DNA of 5,669 nt, taken from assembly GCA_947166165.1 (NCBI GenBank), contig CAMVDK010000201.1:1-5669 (forward strand), given 5' to 3'. The DNA is from an uncultured Porphyromonadaceae bacterium (lineage in GTDB: Bacteria > Bacteroidota > Bacteroidia > Bacteroidales > Muribaculaceae). The notes under the pieces are model-generated. The model had not been told where the DNA came from. It searched no databases and worked only from the letters and a program-made list of their open reading frames with translations. The position numbers and the translations under genes were made by a program. Of the stretch, positions 5,615 to 5,669 are shown piece by piece (positions within the stretch are counted from its first letter, which is position 1; the number at the start of each line of letters is the position of its first letter).

Positions 5615-5669
5615 ATGGAACGCTTCTTCAACACCGCCGGACCCAATATCGCCGAGGACAATTATACAC
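5615..5669 (+). CDS. N-terminal fragment of a probable AAA-type ATP-binding protein (cut by window edge)
   Basis: Eighteen full codons are visible from the ATG, encoding MERFFNTAGPNIAEDNYT, and the frame runs off the right edge. The RFFNTAGP opening followed by an acidic stretch and a Tyr resembles, from memory of the family, the N-terminus of Bacteroidetes ATP-binding proteins with an AAA-ATPase-like domain, often with a PD-(D/E)XK nuclease-like C-terminus. In those the Walker A motif (APRQTGKT type) follows about 30 residues later, beyond this window. The consensus promoter directly upstream supports a real gene start. No catalytic motif can be seen, so the family call is moderate. Confidence 0.65.
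   Translation, partial: MERFFNTAGPNIAEDNYT

Overview
The window looks like a chromosomal segment of a fairly GC-rich member of the Bacteroidales, for example a Prevotella-like or Muribaculaceae-like gut or oral bacterium. Three things point there. The secreted proteins are BspA-type leucine-rich-repeat proteins with carbohydrate-binding-like or dockerin-like tails. Promoter-like sites follow the Bacteroidetes pattern (TTTG, about 20 bases, then TAnnTTTG). No start codon has a convincing Shine-Dalgarno sequence. The genus cannot be fixed from this sequence alone.

Positions 1-3987 hold two minus-strand genes. The first transcribed (3987-2074) encodes a 637-residue secreted protein: signal peptide, about 500 residues of BspA-like repeats and a C-terminal pair of dockerin-type calcium-binding motifs. 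The second (2021 to the left edge, with no complete stop inside the window) encodes a secreted protein of at least 673 residues: signal peptide, BspA-like region, then three tandem SusE/SusF-like or CBM48-like beta-sandwich repeats. The gap between them is 52 bases without an obvious terminator, and the only consensus promoter lies upstream of the first gene, so co-transcription is likely. The two proteins share an N-terminal layout and the same final leucine-rich-repeat motif, which marks them as diverged paralogs carrying different tails.

Positions 3988-4283 form a divergent intergenic region. It contains a very good minus-strand promoter for the repeat-protein pair, a perfect 12-base palindrome overlapping that promoter's -7 element, an 11-base direct repeat further upstream, and a -7 element for the plus-strand gene.

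Positions 4284-5462 (plus strand) encode a 392-residue major facilitator superfamily transporter, probably an exporter of unknown substrate. After a 152-base gap with a consensus promoter, the first 18 codons of another plus-strand gene begin at 5615. Their sequence resembles the N-terminus of a common Bacteroidetes AAA-type ATP-binding protein.

The two secreted proteins probably act together at or outside the cell surface in adhesion or glycan contact. Nothing seen links the transporter to them beyond the shared divergent promoter region. I see no clearly new system. The most distinctive features are the out-of-phase tandem duplication in the first minus-strand gene and the palindrome on the pair's promoter.
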